DNA of 60,000 nt from Owenia fusiformis (Eukaryota > Annelida > Polychaeta > Sabellida > Oweniidae): the NCBI GenBank assembly GCA_903813345.2, contig CAIIXF020000001.1:21845915-21905914 (forward strand), read 5' to 3'. Both the position numbers and the translations under genes were made by a program. How positions within the stretch are numbered: the first letter of the stretch is position 1; every line of letters starts with the position of its first letter. Positions 56,789 through 60,000 of this stretch are shown piece by piece. The notes beneath the pieces were generated by a model. It was not told the DNA's origin. It did no database searches and saw only the letters and a program-made list of their open reading frames with translations.

Positions 56789-59700
56789 TTATAGCCATTC
56801 TCCATATCTGAGTTTATTTGGTAAGTACACTTCAGTCAAATAATTTGGTGACAGAGACGTTAAACATTGTATTTCTCCTTTGTAGCCTGAATCTAGCATC
56901 AACTGTAACTGAAACAAAGCAAACAAAAAATCATAATGAAAATTGTATTCAATAATCAATACCACCAGAGATCACAGAAATTCAAAATTTCAGGTTATAG
57001 TAATGTCAGAATTACAGCATAAGCATATTTTAAATATATGTAGACTGTTCCTTTGGTTATTTACCTTAGCCTAGTTTCACAATAATTTTAGAATAAAATG
57101 TATAAGACATTCAGCGATGGATACACTACATGCTCTTAATCCCCTACTTTACAATACTCCAACATGGGGCCTTAAAGTGTTTAATAACTTTAAATAAAAA
57201 TAAAAAAGAATCCCAGTTCTCTTTTTACCTCTTTCTTCCACTGTAGTTGAGAGGAAAAGAATGGTCTACTTAGCAGTTCCTGTGCCTTTCTTATATCTAG
57301 AGTTGATAGACTAATCAAGCTTTCCTCAGGAATATGTAACCTGAAACATACAATACAAGGATAATTCAATGCAAGTAAGGCTGGCACCAAGTGCTTTCAT
57401 TCCTCCTTGCAACCTATTAGTAGGCAGGCTCGTTGACAGGGGGGGGGGGGTTGTTTTTAGAAAAATTCCAGAGGGGTTCAATTTTGCTCAAAATGGTGAA
57501 AAACCACATGATTTTGAAAGAACTTTTGGCCAGTGGGGGAAGGTGTTGCACCCCCAAAACCTGAATAGGTTTAAAATATATTAATGGGAGACAAGCTGCC
57601 AATAATCTGAATTGTTCATAAAAACTTGACATTTGACAGTTTGTATGATCATTGTTAATAATATTAAATTAAGTGCCATTAAGTGCTAATATGTAGTCAT
57701 GCAATCAAAGTTGAGGATGATTAAAATAATCTGCAACAGTTTGTCAAAAATTAAATAGTTCATCAGATGCAATTATTCCTTGATTGATGTGTTTTGATCT
57801 TGGATCATGAATATTACTGGAAGTGAAGACTAGACTCACTGTTGAATATCAGATGGTAGAACTCCAACCCAACGCATGGTAGGAACTGTCAGACTTGGTG
57901 CTTCAAAGGACAATGACTAAAATAAATAATAAACAAGGCATTAATATATAAAATGTCTCCACCTGCCATTTGTTACAGACTTCAACCACCAAACACCAGC
58001 TTCCTAACACCAACTGCCTAACACAAACCAAATGTTTGAGACTATAACAATATGTCACCATTTGTGTGGTCTTGGTTGTGACATAAAAAGATTGAGATAA
58101 GGCTAGAAATACAAATATTTCAAAAAAGGAAAATAACATAACTAGTTCAGAATACTTGAATAAGTAATGGAAAATAATTTACAAGCGAAAAATATTATAC
58201 AGGGCCTTTAAAACCCATAAATAAGCCCATAATTAGGGAAAATCTAGATGTGTCATATGTGCTGTTGTCATTATTCAAACATTGTATAATTTAGCTTTTC
58301 TTACCTTTGATCCAAACTTGTAATTGCACATGATTTCCATCCCTAAAAAAGGAACTTTTGATAAATTATTTAACAGTTTAAACAAATCTGATCTTTCATT
58401 TTGGTTTGAAAACCAGTGAGGAAGCACAAAGGTAAATACTTGAAAAGAAAAGATGAAAGTGTAGAAAATATGTAATATTTTGAAGATGTGTTGTAAATTA
58501 TGAGTGAATTAGGGCTCACCATGAGGGTCAGCATCCACGAGGGCAAATGAAGGTAGATGGAATATTTCCCAGATTTTCCGCACCATCAGTCTGGTGTTCA
58601 TATCTGGGAAGCCTTTGCCCTGGAAAATAAAAATATTTTTCATATAATGGTATTCAATCAATGTCAGATGTTCTCCACTTGAAAAATCAGAATTAGTTTC
58701 AGTTTCAAAAACATCTGAATAAATAATTTTCCATAAAATTTTGGTGTGCCAGTTTTTCTTCATGTCTAACTATGCCCCAACTTCATATATTTCGAATGCT
58801 GAATAAAGGCATGGGCCTTCTAGAGTATAAAGCCATGGTAAAGTTTTAGACAATATGTTACTTTGTGAAATAAATATACAATTTATATTGTACCGTTATT
58901 ACAATACATGGGCCTAGTTTGTTACAAATATCTTCTTCCATAAGTTTCTGGAAAGTGGCATCCTTCTCTACAACCAGGACAAATCTTGCATCAGTGTACA
59001 TGTCTTTCAGGCCCTGAACATGCATTGGAACCATCACTCCAACAGATGACAAGGAACAGTTGGTGGAGCTGCCATCCTCCTCTGTGAACCTCAGATTTCC
59101 AGCAATACAGCCTTTAGATGTCGCAAGCTGGAAATATAAGAGTTATATTGAATAAAAGGATGAAACTAAAACTGGGGTTGAAAAGGGACTTAAAAGAACT
59201 ATAGTAGGAGTAACACATGTAATATCTCAATTCTCAAAGATAAACTGTTAACTAATATATACATCCAGTTAATTGCCTTTTTCACACCATTAGCATACAT
59301 GATTGTGGGCATATACATGTAGCCATGCATGTAAGAGGCAGGTCTCACCAAAACTTTACAAAAGAACATCAACTATTCTGATAGTTTTCTAAAACTGAAA
59401 TAATCTAATAATGATAGTACCACTGTATCATATTCCCTATAATTCAAATCTGCCTCTTTTTATAACTTTTTAACAACTTTAGATCTTGGCTACTCCTAAG
59501 ATGATCAATTGTTTACTTACCACATGTAGTTGCCAGCGTGGCACTTTCAGCATACAAGATATATTGTTAACTACTTCATCAACAACTGACTGCCTCCCAA
59601 AAGCACCAACATTTTGGTAAAATATATCTCTGAAAAAAATGATACTGATCATAAAATAAAGCTGAATGTATTGTATAGGCCTAACATTTTAAACAATGAA

Positions 59701-59857
59701 CTTTATTTTCTTTGGAAAGAAGAACAAAATGAGATTTAATTTCGATTTCAATCTCAATAATCAACAATGGGGGAATTGATATTAGCCTACCTTTTAGTAG
59801 AAAAAGTGTCACTTTGCACCAGGCGGTAGATGATGGATAACACTTTCAGTGTTGTTG
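56789..59857 (-). CDS. SPO11: Meiotic recombination protein SPO11 (5' partial, eight visible exons)
   Basis: Topoisomerase VI A-type transesterase that makes the double-strand breaks starting meiotic recombination, with TOPOVIBL as partner. Exons (minus order): 59791-59857, 59521-59629, 58894-59127, 58520-58619, 58305-58342, 57840-57916, 57229-57340, 56789-56908; 284 residues visible, all junctions in frame. The winged-helix part holds STKRDIFYQNVGAFGRQSVV with the catalytic tyrosine (RDIFY). The Toprim domain has FVLVVEKDATFQKLM (catalytic Glu) and ALVDADPHGMEIM (DxD metal site). Then YKFGSK, MRWVGVLPSDIQ and the conserved end TEVYLPNKLRYGEWL. The first exons (about 90-110 residues) lie beyond position 60000. 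Active-site residues are all present, so it should be functional. Confidence 0.96.
57951..58065 (+). repeat. Dispersed repeat, 'ATGTCACCACTT' family (copy 3)
   Basis: AAATGTCTCCACCTGCCATT at the start, an ACCAAACACCAGCTTCCTAA-like middle, and GAGACTATAACAATATGTCA at the end. In a SPO11 intron. Confidence 0.75.
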
Positions 59858-60000
59858 CTGAAAATGAATGATTTAAAAATGCCTATATTTAACTGTTTTT
59901 GAAAGAGCTGGAAGAAAAAGTAATAGACTTTTTGTTTTTTTATTTCTTTCGAATTTCCCGCCATTTTAACAATAAAAGTTCAGATCATCAAATACTCCAC

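Noticed and set aside
57369-57632. 71-codon ORFs beside a G12 run
   Set aside because: They lie in a SPO11 intron, overlap each other on opposite strands and have no similarity.

Overview
This window is animal nuclear DNA: AT-rich, intron-bearing, gene-sparse and full of degenerate transposable elements. The recognisable genes are metazoan orthologues: heparan sulfate glucuronyl C5-epimerase, a HES/hairy-type repressor, MTG1, DNAJC21 and SPO11. A nodulin-like MFS transporter, the many short MITE/foldback repeats and several LINE families suggest a marine invertebrate, possibly a lophotrochozoan such as a mollusc or brachiopod. The species cannot be fixed from sequence alone.

Layout. 2-1651 (+) is the 3' end of a GLCE gene, with its last two exons visible. 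1.7-7.3 kb is intergenic with MITEs. 7284-8941 (-) is a three-exon bHLH-WRPW gene with a TATA box. 9-13.2 kb is intergenic and holds a 1.3 kb inverted-repeat element. 13635-16484 (+) is a single-exon 949-residue multi-pass membrane protein of unknown function, probably with an untranslated first exon. 18000-37241 (-) is MTG1 in nine exons. Its sixth intron (about 13.9 kb) contains a nested + strand nodulin-like MFS gene (31464-32921) broken by one in-frame stop, three LINE or foldback clusters, and long hairpins that share one loop sequence.

37.5-45.8 kb is a transposon graveyard: an EN/RT LINE split by a MITE, an RT-RNase H LINE, two TIR elements and a 16-bp minisatellite. 47312-55731 (-) is DNAJC21 in thirteen exons. 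56789-59857 (-) is the 3' part of SPO11 in eight visible exons; its 5' exons lie beyond the window.

The genes do not form one pathway. They are housekeeping genes (mitochondrial ribosome assembly, cytosolic 60S biogenesis), a meiotic gene, a Golgi enzyme, a developmental regulator and two membrane proteins. MTG1, DNAJC21 and SPO11 share one strand, and DNAJC21 lies about 1.1 kb downstream of the SPO11 stop codon. Exon borders were set by hand from GT/AG sites, reading phase and family similarity; the exon lengths sum to whole codons in every multi-exon gene. The most unusual feature is a family of long hairpins whose arms differ between copies while the loop core, containing GTGAGCGYAGCGA, is kept.
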